Assembly: GCF_001675285.1 (NCBI RefSeq)
Contig: NZ_LSGQ01000003.1
Location: forward strand, 496,001-560,000
Reading direction: 5' to 3'
DNA length: 64,000 nt
DNA from: Elizabethkingia miricola
GTDB taxonomy: Bacteria; Bacteroidota; Bacteroidia; Flavobacteriales; Weeksellaceae
Shown here: in pieces, positions 10,835 to 19,317 of the stretch
Layout: every line of letters begins with the position of its first letter
Position numbering within the stretch: the first letter of the stretch is position 1
The notes under the pieces: model-generated
What the model was told of the DNA's origin: nothing
The model's database searches: none
The model's input: the letters and a program-made list of their open reading frames with translations, nothing else
Program-made: the position numbers and the translations under genes

Positions 10835-11683
10835 TTATTTATTCTTCTTTGTATTAAATGTATAACCAATTCCGGCAAGAACCTGTCCGAAAACAAAATC
10901 CTGTTGAGCCTTGTCTGGCTTATTATTTAATGTTGTCTTAATATCCCACATGTTGATATAACCGGCTTTTCCTTCTAAACGAAGCATCCAGTGCTTAGCA
11001 AAAACAAGGTTGATACTCGCTCTGGCATCTGTACCTATACCTGCCACATGGAAACGGTCACTTCTCTCATTTCCGAATAGCTTCACATTACTTTTCGGGA
11101 ACATGAAACCTGCTCCAACTCCGTAAGACCATACAATATCCCAGTTTTTGCTGGTACTGATCTTTTGGTATTTCTCAATACCCAAGTTTTCATAGTTAAG
11201 ACCATCTGTATGTTCGAAAGTCAGGAATTGTTCGTCCTGTAAATTTACTTGTCCGTTTTGTACCATTCCTGCATATTTCGGATCGGAAATGTGTCCGGAG
11301 AAATTTACAGTCTGGTTTTGGTCCATCACATACTTCATGTGATCAATTCCTAAAACAATCGCTAAATTGTCTTTAATAAAATAACCTGCTCTGAAATTAT
11401 ACTGTACTACAGTAAACCATCCCGGGTTAAAATAAACGATTCCGAATTTAGTTGGTCTATCCTGTGCTGATACATTGCTCAGCTGGAAGTTATAACCATT
11501 TCCTGAAAAACGGATATCGGAATTACTAAAAGCAGCTCTGTTCCATCCAAAGAAGACAAACATTTGTCCTTTCTTCGTTAGGGGAGTAGGCTTTTCTACA
11601 ATACCAGTATTGCTGTCAAGACTTTGGGCAAAACCCAAACTTGTTCCTAAAAATAGTACTGCAAGCGCAAAAAACTTCTTCAT
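10835..11683 (-). CDS. Outer-membrane beta-barrel protein inside the nuo operon
   Basis: The 282-residue product has a signal peptide (about 1-19, ending in LGFAQ). It is rich in alternating aromatic and polar residues and ends in a beta-strand pattern (AGIGYTFN), as expected for an OmpW- or porin-like barrel. I do not recognise a named family. It sits between nuoF and nuoG on the same strand with 18 and 41 nt spacers, so it should be co-transcribed with complex I. It has no evident role in NADH oxidation; co-transcription is inferred only from spacing. Confidence 0.8.
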   Translation of the reverse strand: MKKFFALAVLFLGTSLGFAQSLDSNTGIVEKPTPLTKKGQMFVFFGWNRAAFSNSDIRFSGNGYNFQLSNVSAQDRPTKFGIVYFNPGWFTVVQYNFRAGYFIKDNLAIVLGIDHMKYVMDQNQTVNFSGHISDPKYAGMVQNGQVNLQDEQFLTFEHTDGLNYENLGIEKYQKISTSKNWDIVWSYGVGAGFMFPKSNVKLFGNERSDRFHVAGIGTDARASINLVFAKHWMLRLEGKAGYINMWDIKTTLNNKPDKAQQDFVFGQVLAGIGYTFNTKKNK

Positions 11684-11701
11684 TATCTTTCTAGCAATTT
11701 A

Positions 11702-13060
11702 TTAATTTGTAACAGCTGGAGCTGGTAACGGATCAGCATAATGTGCCAGCCCGTAGTTTTGGGTTAAACAAAGTTCAGGATTCTTCACATGCCATTCGAA
11801 TTCATCTCTGAAGTGGCGAATAGCTGCTGCAACAGGCCAAGCTGCTGCATCTCCTAACGGACAAATAGTGTTCCCTTCAATCTTACGTTGGATATCCCAA
11901 AGCAGATCAATGTCTTCCATTGTTCCTTTTCCGCTGTCAATTTTCTTTAATATTCTGTACATCCAGCCAGTTCCTTCACGGCAAGGTGTACATTGTCCAC
12001 AACTTTCGTGATTATAGAATCTTGCTAATGTAAGGGTATGTTTTACAACGCACTGATCTTCATCCAATACGATAAAACCACCAGACCCCATCATTGTTCC
12101 TGTTGCAAAACCTCCGTCAGCTAAACTCTCGTAATTCATATAACGAGGTTCACCGTTGATGGTTTTCAATAAAAGATTTGCCGGAACAATTGGAACTGAT
12201 GATCCTCCAGGAATACAAGCCTTAAGTCTTTTTCCATTTGGAATACCACCACAGTATTCATCAGAGTAAATAAATTCTTCTACTGTAATAGTCATATCAA
12301 TTTCGTAAACACCAGGTTTGTTGATATTACCACATGCAGAAATTAGTTTTGTACCTGTAGAACGGCCAACACCAATTTTAGAATATTCTGCTCCGCTGAT
12401 ATTGATAATTGGAACGATTGCTGCGATAGATTCCACATTGTTCACCACAGTTGGTCTTTCCCATAGACCTTTTACAGCCGGGAATGGTGGTTTCAAACGA
12501 GGATTTCCACGCTTACCTTCAAGAGATTCAAGAAGAGCAGTCTCTTCTCCACAGATATAAGCACCTGCACCTCTTTGTACGTAGATTTCTAAATCGTAAC
12601 CTGTTCCTAAAATATTTTTACCTAAGAATCCTTCTTTTTTAGCCTCTTCAATTGCCTCTTCAAGAATATCAGGAATCCATGAATATTCTCCACGGATATA
12701 GATATAAGAAGCATTGGAACCTAAACAGAAAGATGAAATAATCATCCCCTCGATAAGTAGGTGAGGGAGGAATTCCATTAAATAACGGTCTTTGAAAGTT
12801 CCCGGTTCAGATTCATCAGCATTTACAACTAAGTGTCTGGGAACACCATCTGGCTTAGCCAGGAAGCTCCACTTCATCCCTGTAGGGAAACCTGCTCCAC
12901 CACGACCTCTAAGTCCGGAAGCTTTTACTTCCTCCAGAATTTCGTCCGGTGTCATTTTTAAGGCTTTTTCTACTGCATCGTAACCACCTTGCTTTCTGTA
13001 GGTGTCGAAGTAGCGGATACCTTCTATATGAGCGTCTTTAAGTAAAAGTTTTTTACTCAT
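11702..13060 (-). CDS. nuoF: NADH-quinone oxidoreductase subunit F (NADH/FMN subunit)
   Basis: NuoF oxidises NADH and passes electrons through FMN to the iron-sulfur chain. The 452-residue product has the glycine-rich motif GLRGRGGAGFPTGMKW (NADH/FMN binding) and the segment GAGAYICGEETALLESLEG. The C-terminal cysteines ESCGQCTPCREG and ICPLGD bind cluster N3. It lies 10 nt after nuoE and is followed by the inserted beta-barrel gene instead of directly by nuoG. Confidence 0.97.
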   Translation of the reverse strand: MSKKLLLKDAHIEGIRYFDTYRKQGGYDAVEKALKMTPDEILEEVKASGLRGRGGAGFPTGMKWSFLAKPDGVPRHLVVNADESEPGTFKDRYLMEFLPHLLIEGMIISSFCLGSNASYIYIRGEYSWIPDILEEAIEEAKKEGFLGKNILGTGYDLEIYVQRGAGAYICGEETALLESLEGKRGNPRLKPPFPAVKGLWERPTVVNNVESIAAIVPIINISGAEYSKIGVGRSTGTKLISACGNINKPGVYEIDMTITVEEFIYSDEYCGGIPNGKRLKACIPGGSSVPIVPANLLLKTINGEPRYMNYESLADGGFATGTMMGSGGFIVLDEDQCVVKHTLTLARFYNHESCGQCTPCREGTGWMYRILKKIDSGKGTMEDIDLLWDIQRKIEGNTICPLGDAAAWPVAAAIRHFRDEFEWHVKNPELCLTQNYGLAHYADPLPAPAVTN

Positions 13061-13070
13061 TTTATTATTT

Positions 13071-13580
13071 TTAATCTAAGGCAACAGCTCCCTGACGGCA
13101 AAGTTCAAGAATTTCGTCTACCTTTTCTTTTGTTAAATTTTCATGATAAAATTTCCCTAACTGCATCATTGGCGCATAACCACAAGCCCCCAGACATTCT
13201 GCCGGCTTTAAGGTAAACAGACCATCTTCGGTTGTTTCTCCGTCCTTTATGTTCAGTGTTGTACGGATATGATCTAATATATCATCACTTCCTTTCAACA
13301 TACAAGGACCTGTTCTGCATACTTCCAGTACAAATTTACCAACAGGTTTCATGTTGAACATCGTATAGAAAGTAGCTACTTCATAAACCTCGATTGGTCT
13401 TATGTTAAGCAGCTCTGCAACGTAATCCATTACCGGTACATCCAGCCAGCCGCCAAACTCTTTTTGTGCAACATGCAGCAAAGGAATAAGAGCTGATTTT
13501 TGTCTGCCCTCCGGATATCTTGCGATAATTTTATTTACCTGTTCTATAACTTCAGGTTTAAAAGCAATTGTTTCGCTCAT
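13071..13580 (-). CDS. nuoE: NADH-quinone oxidoreductase subunit E
   Basis: NuoE is a thioredoxin-fold subunit that carries the [2Fe-2S] cluster N1a beside NuoF. The 169-residue product has the ligand pattern CRTGPC and, further on, CLGACGYAP. An unusually long AT-rich spacer of 94 nt separates it from nuoD upstream, and 10 nt separate it from nuoF. Confidence 0.97.
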   Translation of the reverse strand: MSETIAFKPEVIEQVNKIIARYPEGRQKSALIPLLHVAQKEFGGWLDVPVMDYVAELLNIRPIEVYEVATFYTMFNMKPVGKFVLEVCRTGPCMLKGSDDILDHIRTTLNIKDGETTEDGLFTLKPAECLGACGYAPMMQLGKFYHENLTKEKVDEILELCRQGAVALD

Positions 13581-13674
13581 TTTTGAAATTTTAGATTTTA
13601 GATTTTAAATTCTGAAATGAATCCAGTAGTCTAAAAATCAATTTATAATTTATAATTCAAAATTTATAATTCGT

Positions 13675-14898
13675 CTATGCATCCAATTCTCCTGCAATTA
13701 CATTAAGGCTACTTAATGTTACAACTGCGTCAGAAATTAAAGAGCCACGTATCATTTCAGGATATGCCTGGTAATAAATGAAACATGGTCTTCTAAAGTG
13801 TAATCTGTAAGGTGTACGGCCTCCGTCGCTAATCATATAGAAACCAAGTTCTCCGTTTCCACCCTCTACACTGTGGTATACTTCTCCTACAGGAATATCC
13901 TGCTCACCCATAACAATTTTGAAGTGATAGATAAGAGCTTCCATCTTGGTGTACACATCTGCCTTTTCTGGTAAATAGAAATCTGGTACATCTGCGTGGT
14001 AAGATCCCTGAGGAAGATTTTCATAAGCGTTTTTAATAAGCTTATAACTTTCCATAATTTCAGTCTGACGAACCATGAATCTGTCGTATGTGTCTCCGGC
14101 AGTACCAATTGGTACGATGAAGTCGAAGTCGTCATATGAAGAGTATGGTTGTGCCACTCTTACATCATAGTCAACACCGGCAGCACGTAAGTTTGGTCCT
14201 GTGAAGCTGTAGCTTAATGCTCTTTCTGCACTAATTGCTCCTGTACCAATAGTACGGTCCATGAAAATTCTGTTTCTTTCCATCAGGCTTTGGTATTCAC
14301 CAAATTTCTTAGGGAAAGTTTTAAGGAAATCTCTTAGCAGTTCATGGAATTTTGGACTGAAGTCTCTTTCGAAACCTCCAATTCTTCCCATGTTAGTTGT
14401 CATTCTGGCACCGCAGATCTGCTCGTATATATCATAAATTTGTTCACGTACCTGGAACAAATAAGTAAATCCTGTTAAAGCACCGGTATCTACACCAATA
14501 ACACCATTACATACCATGTGGTCTGCAATTCTGGAAAGTTCCATCATGATAATACGCATATAGTCTACACGCTTAGGAACTTCACAGCCGATTAATTTCT
14601 CAACTGTCATATGCCATCCGAAGTTGTTGATCGGAGCAGAGCAGTAATTTAATCTGTCTGTTAAAGTTGTGATCTGGCCATAAGGTCTTCTTTCAGCAAT
14701 TTTTTCAAAAGCTCTGTGGATATAGCCAACAGTCTGCTCTGAATGAAGAATTCTTTCTCCATCCATAGTCAGTACATTTTGGAAAATACCGTGTGTTGCC
14801 GGGTGGGTTGGTCCCAGGTTTAGCGTATAAAGCTGTTGGTCGATTTGCTCTTTCGACTCGTATTGGCTAAGTATATTTGATAAATTGTTATCTTTCAT
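13675..14898 (-). CDS. nuoD: NADH-quinone oxidoreductase subunit D
   Basis: NuoD is the 49-kDa-type subunit that forms the quinone pocket with NuoB. The hallmark NLGPTHPATHG lies near the N-terminus, and the C-terminal segment GELGFYMISDGG fits the family. I chose the start at 14898 (protein start MKDNNLSN). The in-frame ATG at 14952 would add 18 residues encoded by low-complexity AT-rich DNA of intergenic character. The resulting product is 407 residues, normal for the family. Confidence 0.95.
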   Translation of the reverse strand: MKDNNLSNILSQYESKEQIDQQLYTLNLGPTHPATHGIFQNVLTMDGERILHSEQTVGYIHRAFEKIAERRPYGQITTLTDRLNYCSAPINNFGWHMTVEKLIGCEVPKRVDYMRIIMMELSRIADHMVCNGVIGVDTGALTGFTYLFQVREQIYDIYEQICGARMTTNMGRIGGFERDFSPKFHELLRDFLKTFPKKFGEYQSLMERNRIFMDRTIGTGAISAERALSYSFTGPNLRAAGVDYDVRVAQPYSSYDDFDFIVPIGTAGDTYDRFMVRQTEIMESYKLIKNAYENLPQGSYHADVPDFYLPEKADVYTKMEALIYHFKIVMGEQDIPVGEVYHSVEGGNGELGFYMISDGGRTPYRLHFRRPCFIYYQAYPEMIRGSLISDAVVTLSSLNVIAGELDA

Positions 14899-14973
14899 TT
14901 CGCTATAATTGATGGGCGATAATCGATAATTGATTTTTGGATCAGCAATCAATCATCATTAATCATTTATAAA

Positions 14974-15474
14974 TTATCTTCCGAACATTGAATCGTTCTT
15001 GTCTGTACGTGTTCCGTCTTCAAGGCGATATTCTTTCAGCATAGGGTGATAACCCAGATCTTCCATGTTTAGAATAGGACGCATATCCGGATGTCCTTTA
15101 AAGTCTATTCCATAGAAATCAAAAGTTTCTCTTTCCATCCAGTTGGCTCCGGAATAAAGATCACTGATAGTTTCTATAGCAGCACTTTCTCTTGGCATGA
15201 AAGTTTTCAGTCTCAATCTGAAGTTATTTACCAAACTGTGTAAGTGGTAAACTACTCCTAATTCTTTTTCCGGATTATCCGGGTAATGAACTCCACAGAT
15301 ATCGGTAAGGAATATAAATTCGTATGAAGATTCTTTAAGATAGTGGATAACCTTTTTAGTCTCTTCTTTCTTTAGCTCGATTGTCAGAAGCCCGTAAGGT
15401 TCTGATGAGTTTAGAACAGCTTCAGGAAACTCTCTTGAAATGGCTTCAAGTACTAATTCATTTGTTAGTTCCAT
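14974..15474 (-). CDS. nuoC: NADH-quinone oxidoreductase subunit C
   Basis: NuoC is the 30-kDa-type peripheral-arm subunit that contacts NuoD and NuoB. The 166-residue product contains the family segment ANWMERETFDFYGIDFKGHP and ends with the YHPMLKEYRLED region. It starts 4 nt after the nuoB stop. A separate nuoC (not a nuoCD fusion) is normal here. Confidence 0.97.
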   Translation of the reverse strand: MELTNELVLEAISREFPEAVLNSSEPYGLLTIELKKEETKKVIHYLKESSYEFIFLTDICGVHYPDNPEKELGVVYHLHSLVNNFRLRLKTFMPRESAAIETISDLYSGANWMERETFDFYGIDFKGHPDMRPILNMEDLGYHPMLKEYRLEDGTRTDKNDSMFGR

Positions 15475-15478
15475 GGGC

Positions 15479-16027
15479 TTATTTAATGTTATAAGATTCT
15501 AATAGTTCTTTGTACTCCGGAAGATCACGTCTTCTAAGGCTTTCGCTTTTAGCAATTGCCTGAACCTGCATAAAACCTTCCAAGATCTGTTCAGGTCTTG
15601 GAGGACATCCAGGAACGTAAACGTCTACAGGTATTACTTTGTCGATTCCCTGAAGAACAGAATAAGTATCGAATATTCCACCACTGGAAGCACAAGCACC
15701 TACAGCTACTACCCAACGAGGCTCTGCCATCTGGCTGTAAACTGTTTTTAAAATTGGAGCCAATTTTTTTGAAATGGTTCCGCATACTAATAATATGTCA
15801 GCCTGACGAGGAGAGAATACCATACGCTCACCACCAAAACGGGCAAGGTCATAAGTAGGATTCATCATCGCCATAAACTCGATTCCGCAACAAGATGTAG
15901 CAAACGGAAGCGGCCAAAGAGAATTTGCTCTGGCCATACCAATAAGGCTGTCTAGTTTCGTTGCAAAAAAACCTTCTCCGGCATGACCTGGAGGAGGAGT
16001 TTCTAATATTTTAACTTCTTTTGACAT
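15479..16027 (-). CDS. nuoB: NADH-quinone oxidoreductase subunit B
   Basis: NuoB (PSST-type) carries cluster N2, which reduces quinone. The 182-residue product shows all the cysteine regions of the family: the adjacent pair in SCCGIEFMAM, then VGACASSGG and VPGCPPRPE. It lies 4 nt from nuoC and 36 nt after nuoA. Confidence 0.97.
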   Translation of the reverse strand: MSKEVKILETPPPGHAGEGFFATKLDSLIGMARANSLWPLPFATSCCGIEFMAMMNPTYDLARFGGERMVFSPRQADILLVCGTISKKLAPILKTVYSQMAEPRWVVAVGACASSGGIFDTYSVLQGIDKVIPVDVYVPGCPPRPEQILEGFMQVQAIAKSESLRRRDLPEYKELLESYNIK

Positions 16028-16063
16028 CTCTTTTTTGTTTTAATCTTCTGATTAAAAATTTAA

Positions 16064-16429
16064 TTATTTATCCCAGTCCAATGCGCCTCTTTTCAATACA
16101 TAGAAAAATGCAATGAAGAAGATCGCTACAAACGTTACAATGGCCATGAAGCCTTCCACACCAAACTCTCTGAAATTAACGGCATAAGGATAGAAGAATA
16201 CTATTTCGATATCGAATAGTACGAAAAGGATTGCAGTAAGAAAATATTTTACAGAAAAAGGCGTTCTTGCATCACCTACAGACGTATAACCACTTTCAAA
16301 AGCTTGATCTTTTACTTCTCCTTTTACTTTAGGTCCCAATAAGCTGGATGCGATAATGGTAACTATCACAAACCCAAGTGCTACAGCAGCTTGTATTAAT
16401 ATTGGGATATAATTTTCTGGCAAGTTCAT
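16064..16429 (-). CDS. nuoA: NADH-quinone oxidoreductase subunit A
   Basis: NuoA is the first gene of the complex I operon and a three-helix membrane subunit next to NuoH. The 121-residue product has the family region YECG-like/ARTPFSVKYFLTAILFVLFDIEIVFFYP. In the loop the usual cysteine-bearing YECG is replaced by FESGYTSVGDAR. I found no clear TAnnTTTG promoter in the 118 nt upstream. Confidence 0.96.
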   Translation of the reverse strand: MNLPENYIPILIQAAVALGFVIVTIIASSLLGPKVKGEVKDQAFESGYTSVGDARTPFSVKYFLTAILFVLFDIEIVFFYPYAVNFREFGVEGFMAIVTFVAIFFIAFFYVLKRGALDWDK

Positions 16430-16547
16430 AATATCTTAATTACTAACTTGCAATAATACTAAAATTATAGGGAAAATTGAAATTACAAAGGCAATGTTTC
16501 TCGCTGAAAGCCAGTGGAAAAGGTAATTTAGAATGATTAAAAATAAA

Positions 16548-16730
16548 TTACTTTTTACCTTTTAATCGCTTCAAAATCACAAAGGCAATGTATGCGATGT
16601 ATAGGAATAAAAAACTGGAGAAAATAATGTTGATTAAATCATTGAGCTGATCGTCTTTTACACGGAAAAACTGATTGTAAGCAAAGAAAATAACAATAAG
16701 TATAGCGTATATGATGAGTTGCTTTTTCAT
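16548..16730 (-). CDS. Small two-helix membrane protein
   Basis: This 60-residue hydrophobic protein has two predicted membrane helices (about 4-22 and 33-53) and a basic tail KRLKGKK. I do not recognise the family. It lies between nuoA and the acyltransferase-like gene on the same strand, with 118 and 26 nt spacers. Its hydrophobic design and basic C-terminus support a real gene, but function is unknown. Confidence 0.6.
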   Translation of the reverse strand: MKKQLIIYAILIVIFFAYNQFFRVKDDQLNDLINIIFSSFLFLYIAYIAFVILKRLKGKK

Positions 16731-16756
16731 GTCTTTTGTTTTGTGAAATTAATAGA

Positions 16757-17881
16757 TTAAAATTCTTTGCTGTAGGTTCTTCTTCTTTTGTGATTTACAG
16801 GGCTGTAATCCTGCCATAGAAGCTGTATGTTTTTGTTCTCCTCAAGTTCGGGATTTGTTTCCAGAAACTTTACGCCTTTCTTCTTGAAAATTTCATAAAT
16901 TTCTTTGAAGATAATAGCGGTTACTCCGCGGCGTTGATATTCCGGGTGTATACCTATCAGGTAGAAATTGGCACGATCATTTTTCTTACCTGCCTGTAAG
17001 AAATGCCACCATCCAAATGGGAAAAGCTTTCCGTTGGCTTTTTGTAAGGCTTTGGAATATGAAGGCATGGTGATGGCAAAAGAAATCAATTTGTCATTAG
17101 CATCTGTAATGCAGACGATGAAATCTTTATCTATGAAGCCAAAATATTTCTCCTTATATGTTTGAATCTGTTGCTGGGTAATAGGAGTGTAGGTAGACAG
17201 TCCTTTGTAGGTTTCGTCCAGAAGTTGGAACATGGGTTCTACTAAAGGAAGTATCTCTTTTTTATTGTTGAATTTCAGGACTTTTAGCTGGTATTTTTCT
17301 TTGATAATATCGTTGAACTTAATCACCTTTTCGCTCAATACTTCAGGGAAGGCTAGTTCAAATTCTACCCATTCTTTCTCTTTTACCAGTCCTAGCTGCT
17401 CCAGGTGCTGTGGGTAATAATCGAAGTTATAGATGCCGATCATAGTGGCCAGTTTGTCGAACCCCATTGTCAGCATTCCTGCTTTGTCCAGATTGGTGAA
17501 GCCCATAGGGCCTTCTATTTTGTTTATGTTGTGCTGTCTGGCATATTCTGTCGCTTTTTCTATAAGAGCCTTCGAGACATTAATGTCATCAATAAAATCT
17601 ATCCATCCAAAGCGTACTTTGTGGATGTCCAGTTCCTGGCCTTCTTTGTGGTTAATCATTACGGCTATTCTGCCGACAACCTGATTGTTTTTATAAGCAA
17701 GATATAACTCGGCTTCGCTGTAAGCGAGTGCCGGGTTTTCTTTTGGATCCCATATTTGTTTCTCGTCATTTATTAATGCAGGAACATAATTAGGGTTGTT
17801 TTTGTATAGTGTCATCGGAAATTGAATAAAATCTGTAAGCATTTTATCATTAATGACTTTTTTAAGGGAGATTTCCGACAT
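16757..17881 (-). CDS. GNAT-like acetyltransferase domain protein
   Basis: The 374-residue cytoplasmic protein ends in a GNAT-like acyl-CoA fold. The segment FYLIGIHPEYQRRGVTAIIF (about 305-325) contains the Q/RxxGxx/A acetyl-CoA loop. The N-terminal half resembles the uncharacterised 'N-acetyltransferase' proteins of Bacteroidetes that start EVxxKKxxxxFIxFPxxLYKNNPNYVP. I chose the ATG at 17881 because a TATATTTG promoter element lies 18 nt upstream and the longer frame to 17986 would abut the divergent gene. Substrate is unknown. Confidence 0.8.
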   Translation of the reverse strand: MSEISLKKVINDKMLTDFIQFPMTLYKNNPNYVPALINDEKQIWDPKENPALAYSEAELYLAYKNNQVVGRIAVMINHKEGQELDIHKVRFGWIDFIDDINVSKALIEKATEYARQHNINKIEGPMGFTNLDKAGMLTMGFDKLATMIGIYNFDYYPQHLEQLGLVKEKEWVEFELAFPEVLSEKVIKFNDIIKEKYQLKVLKFNNKKEILPLVEPMFQLLDETYKGLSTYTPITQQQIQTYKEKYFGFIDKDFIVCITDANDKLISFAITMPSYSKALQKANGKLFPFGWWHFLQAGKKNDRANFYLIGIHPEYQRRGVTAIIFKEIYEIFKKKGVKFLETNPELEENKNIQLLWQDYSPVNHKRRRTYSKEF

Positions 17882-17899
17882 GTTTATTTTAATTTTCTG

Positions 17900-17907
17900 C
17901 AAATATA
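17900..17907 (-). promoter_or_regulatory. -7 element (TATATTTG) of the GNAT-like gene
   Basis: An exact match to the Bacteroidetes -7 consensus TAnnTTTG on the minus strand lies 18 nt before the chosen ATG at 17881. I see no good TTG at the -33 distance, so only the -7 box supports it. Confidence 0.5.
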
Positions 17908-17986
17908 AAGAATTGCATTTTTTCACCTTGTTTTTGGCATGGTTTTTTCCTTCATAGGAAGTAAGATTTAGACAGAAATTACACAA

Positions 17987-18676
17987 ATGCTTAGTTATTA
18001 TTTTATATTATTAATCATATTTATAGCCAGCGTAATTGTGCAAAACAGGCTCAGATCAAAGTTTGATTATTATTCAAAACTGAGATTGCGCAATCATATG
18101 TCGGGCAAAGAAATTGCTGAAAAAATGCTGGCGGAGAATGGGATTCGGGATGTTGTTGTAACTTCAGTTCCCGGACAGCTGACGGATCACTATGATCCCA
18201 CTAATAAAACAGTAAATTTATCAGAAGCGGTATACATGCAGAGGAATGCAGCAGCGGCAGCTGTAGCAGCTCATGAATGCGGGCATGCAATACAACATGC
18301 AGAGGGTTACTCCATGTTAAGGCTACGCTCCAAGCTGGTTCCTGTAGTGAATATTAGCTCCAGATTATTACAGTTTGTTTTATTTGCAGGGATTATTGTA
18401 ATGGCTTCCAGTGGAAATAAAACATTGTTAGCACTGGGTGTTATACTATTTGCTGTAACAACGGTATTTGCATTCGTTACATTGCCGGTAGAGTATGACG
18501 CGAGTAACAGGGCTTTGAAATGGCTTGAAAGGAGCGGAACTGTAACTGTAGATGAGCAGGATGCTGCTCAGGATTCTTTAAAATGGGCAGCAAGAACTTA
18601 TGTTGTTGCGGCTTTGGGGTCTCTGGCTCAGTTGCTGTACTTTGCTTCTATGCTTTCGGGCGGACGAAGAGATTAA
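17987..18676 (+). CDS. Membrane zinc metallopeptidase (YugP-type)
   Basis: The 229-residue protein belongs to the Zn_peptidase_2 (YugP) family of neutral membrane proteases. It has an N-terminal membrane anchor, the zinc motif HECGH at residues 97-101 (AAHECGHAIQHAEGY), two or three further helices, and the conserved segment PVEYDASNRALKWL. The physiological substrate is unknown in the family. It is divergent from the GNAT-like gene, and a strong terminator follows. Confidence 0.9.
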   Translation: MLSYYFILLIIFIASVIVQNRLRSKFDYYSKLRLRNHMSGKEIAEKMLAENGIRDVVVTSVPGQLTDHYDPTNKTVNLSEAVYMQRNAAAAAVAAHECGHAIQHAEGYSMLRLRSKLVPVVNISSRLLQFVLFAGIIVMASSGNKTLLALGVILFAVTTVFAFVTLPVEYDASNRALKWLERSGTVTVDEQDAAQDSLKWAARTYVVAALGSLAQLLYFASMLSGGRRD

Positions 18677-18700
18677 AATCATATTTATCAATAAATAAAG

Positions 18701-18735
18701 AAAAAGACTGCTTCAAAAGAAGCAGTCTTTTTTTT
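18701..18735 (+). terminator. Rho-independent terminator after the zinc peptidase
   Basis: A perfect 12-bp stem (AAAGACTGCTTC / GAAGCAGTCTTT) with an AAAA loop is followed by a run of T. It isolates the peptidase from the ATP synthase cluster. Confidence 0.93.
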
Positions 18736-18872
18736 GTTCTAAACCTAACAGGTTCTGAAAAGACTCTGGTATCTCTTTTTGAATTTTTGTAATTGAAAAG
18801 AGGAAATATGATTTTCTCCTGTCTTTTTTATCAGAATAGGAAGTTAAAAAATAAAATAGCATCTTTGCGGCT

Positions 18873-19271
18873 ATGAAAAATAAGGTTTCGCAAAGCTTAT
18901 TGTTATTTGTTTTGTTTTTAGTTTTTAGTGCAGCTGCTTTTGGTGTTAATTTTTTATTAATACAACAAGGCGTAGGTGTATCTTATAAACTGCATTTCCT
19001 GTTTTTCTTTCTTCATTTTCTTAGTTTGGCTAGTATTATAGGTGTTAGCCTTATTAAAAAAGAACTTATTGCTTATGTGTATGTAGCTTTTCTTATTGTG
19101 AAAATGGGTGGAGTTATATTTTTAGCATACAAGTTTCCGGAGATGAAGCAAAACCTGATGTTGTATTTTGGTTTTTACTGGTATTACCTGCTTGTGGAAA
19201 CAGCTTTAGTTGTTGCTTTAATCAGAATACAGGATAAAAATCATAAAATAAATAAAACTGACACGCTTTGA
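18873..19271 (+). CDS. Four-helix membrane protein upstream of atpB (DUF6168-like)
   Basis: The 132-residue hydrophobic protein has four predicted membrane helices and resembles the DUF6168 proteins that precede atpB in Flavobacteriia. Its position is that of atpI in other bacteria, so an assembly role for the ATP synthase is possible, but this is inferred from context only. A near-match -7 box (CATCTTTG, 18860-18867) ends 5 nt before the ATG, so the mRNA could be almost leaderless. The stop codon overlaps the -33 box of the atpB promoter. Confidence 0.75.
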   Translation: MKNKVSQSLLLFVLFLVFSAAAFGVNFLLIQQGVGVSYKLHFLFFFLHFLSLASIIGVSLIKKELIAYVYVAFLIVKMGGVIFLAYKFPEMKQNLMLYFGFYWYYLLVETALVVALIRIQDKNHKINKTDTL

Positions 19272-19296
19272 TATGTCATTTAAATCCTTATTTTTG
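19268..19296 (+). promoter_or_regulatory. Promoter of the atpB operon (TTG-N18-TATTTTTG)
   Basis: TTG at 19268-19270 and TATTTTTG at 19289-19296 match the Bacteroidetes sigma-factor consensus with an 18-nt spacer. The element ends 21 nt before the atpB ATG and overlaps the upstream gene's stop codon. This implies that atpBEFHAG can be transcribed separately from the DUF6168-like gene. Confidence 0.75.
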
Positions 19297-19317
19297 CAAA
19301 AAATTTAGAATTCTGGT

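Noticed and set aside
14899-14952. Longer NuoD start adding 18 residues
   Set aside because: The extra residues are encoded by low-complexity AT-rich spacer DNA, and the protein from 14898 has the normal family length.
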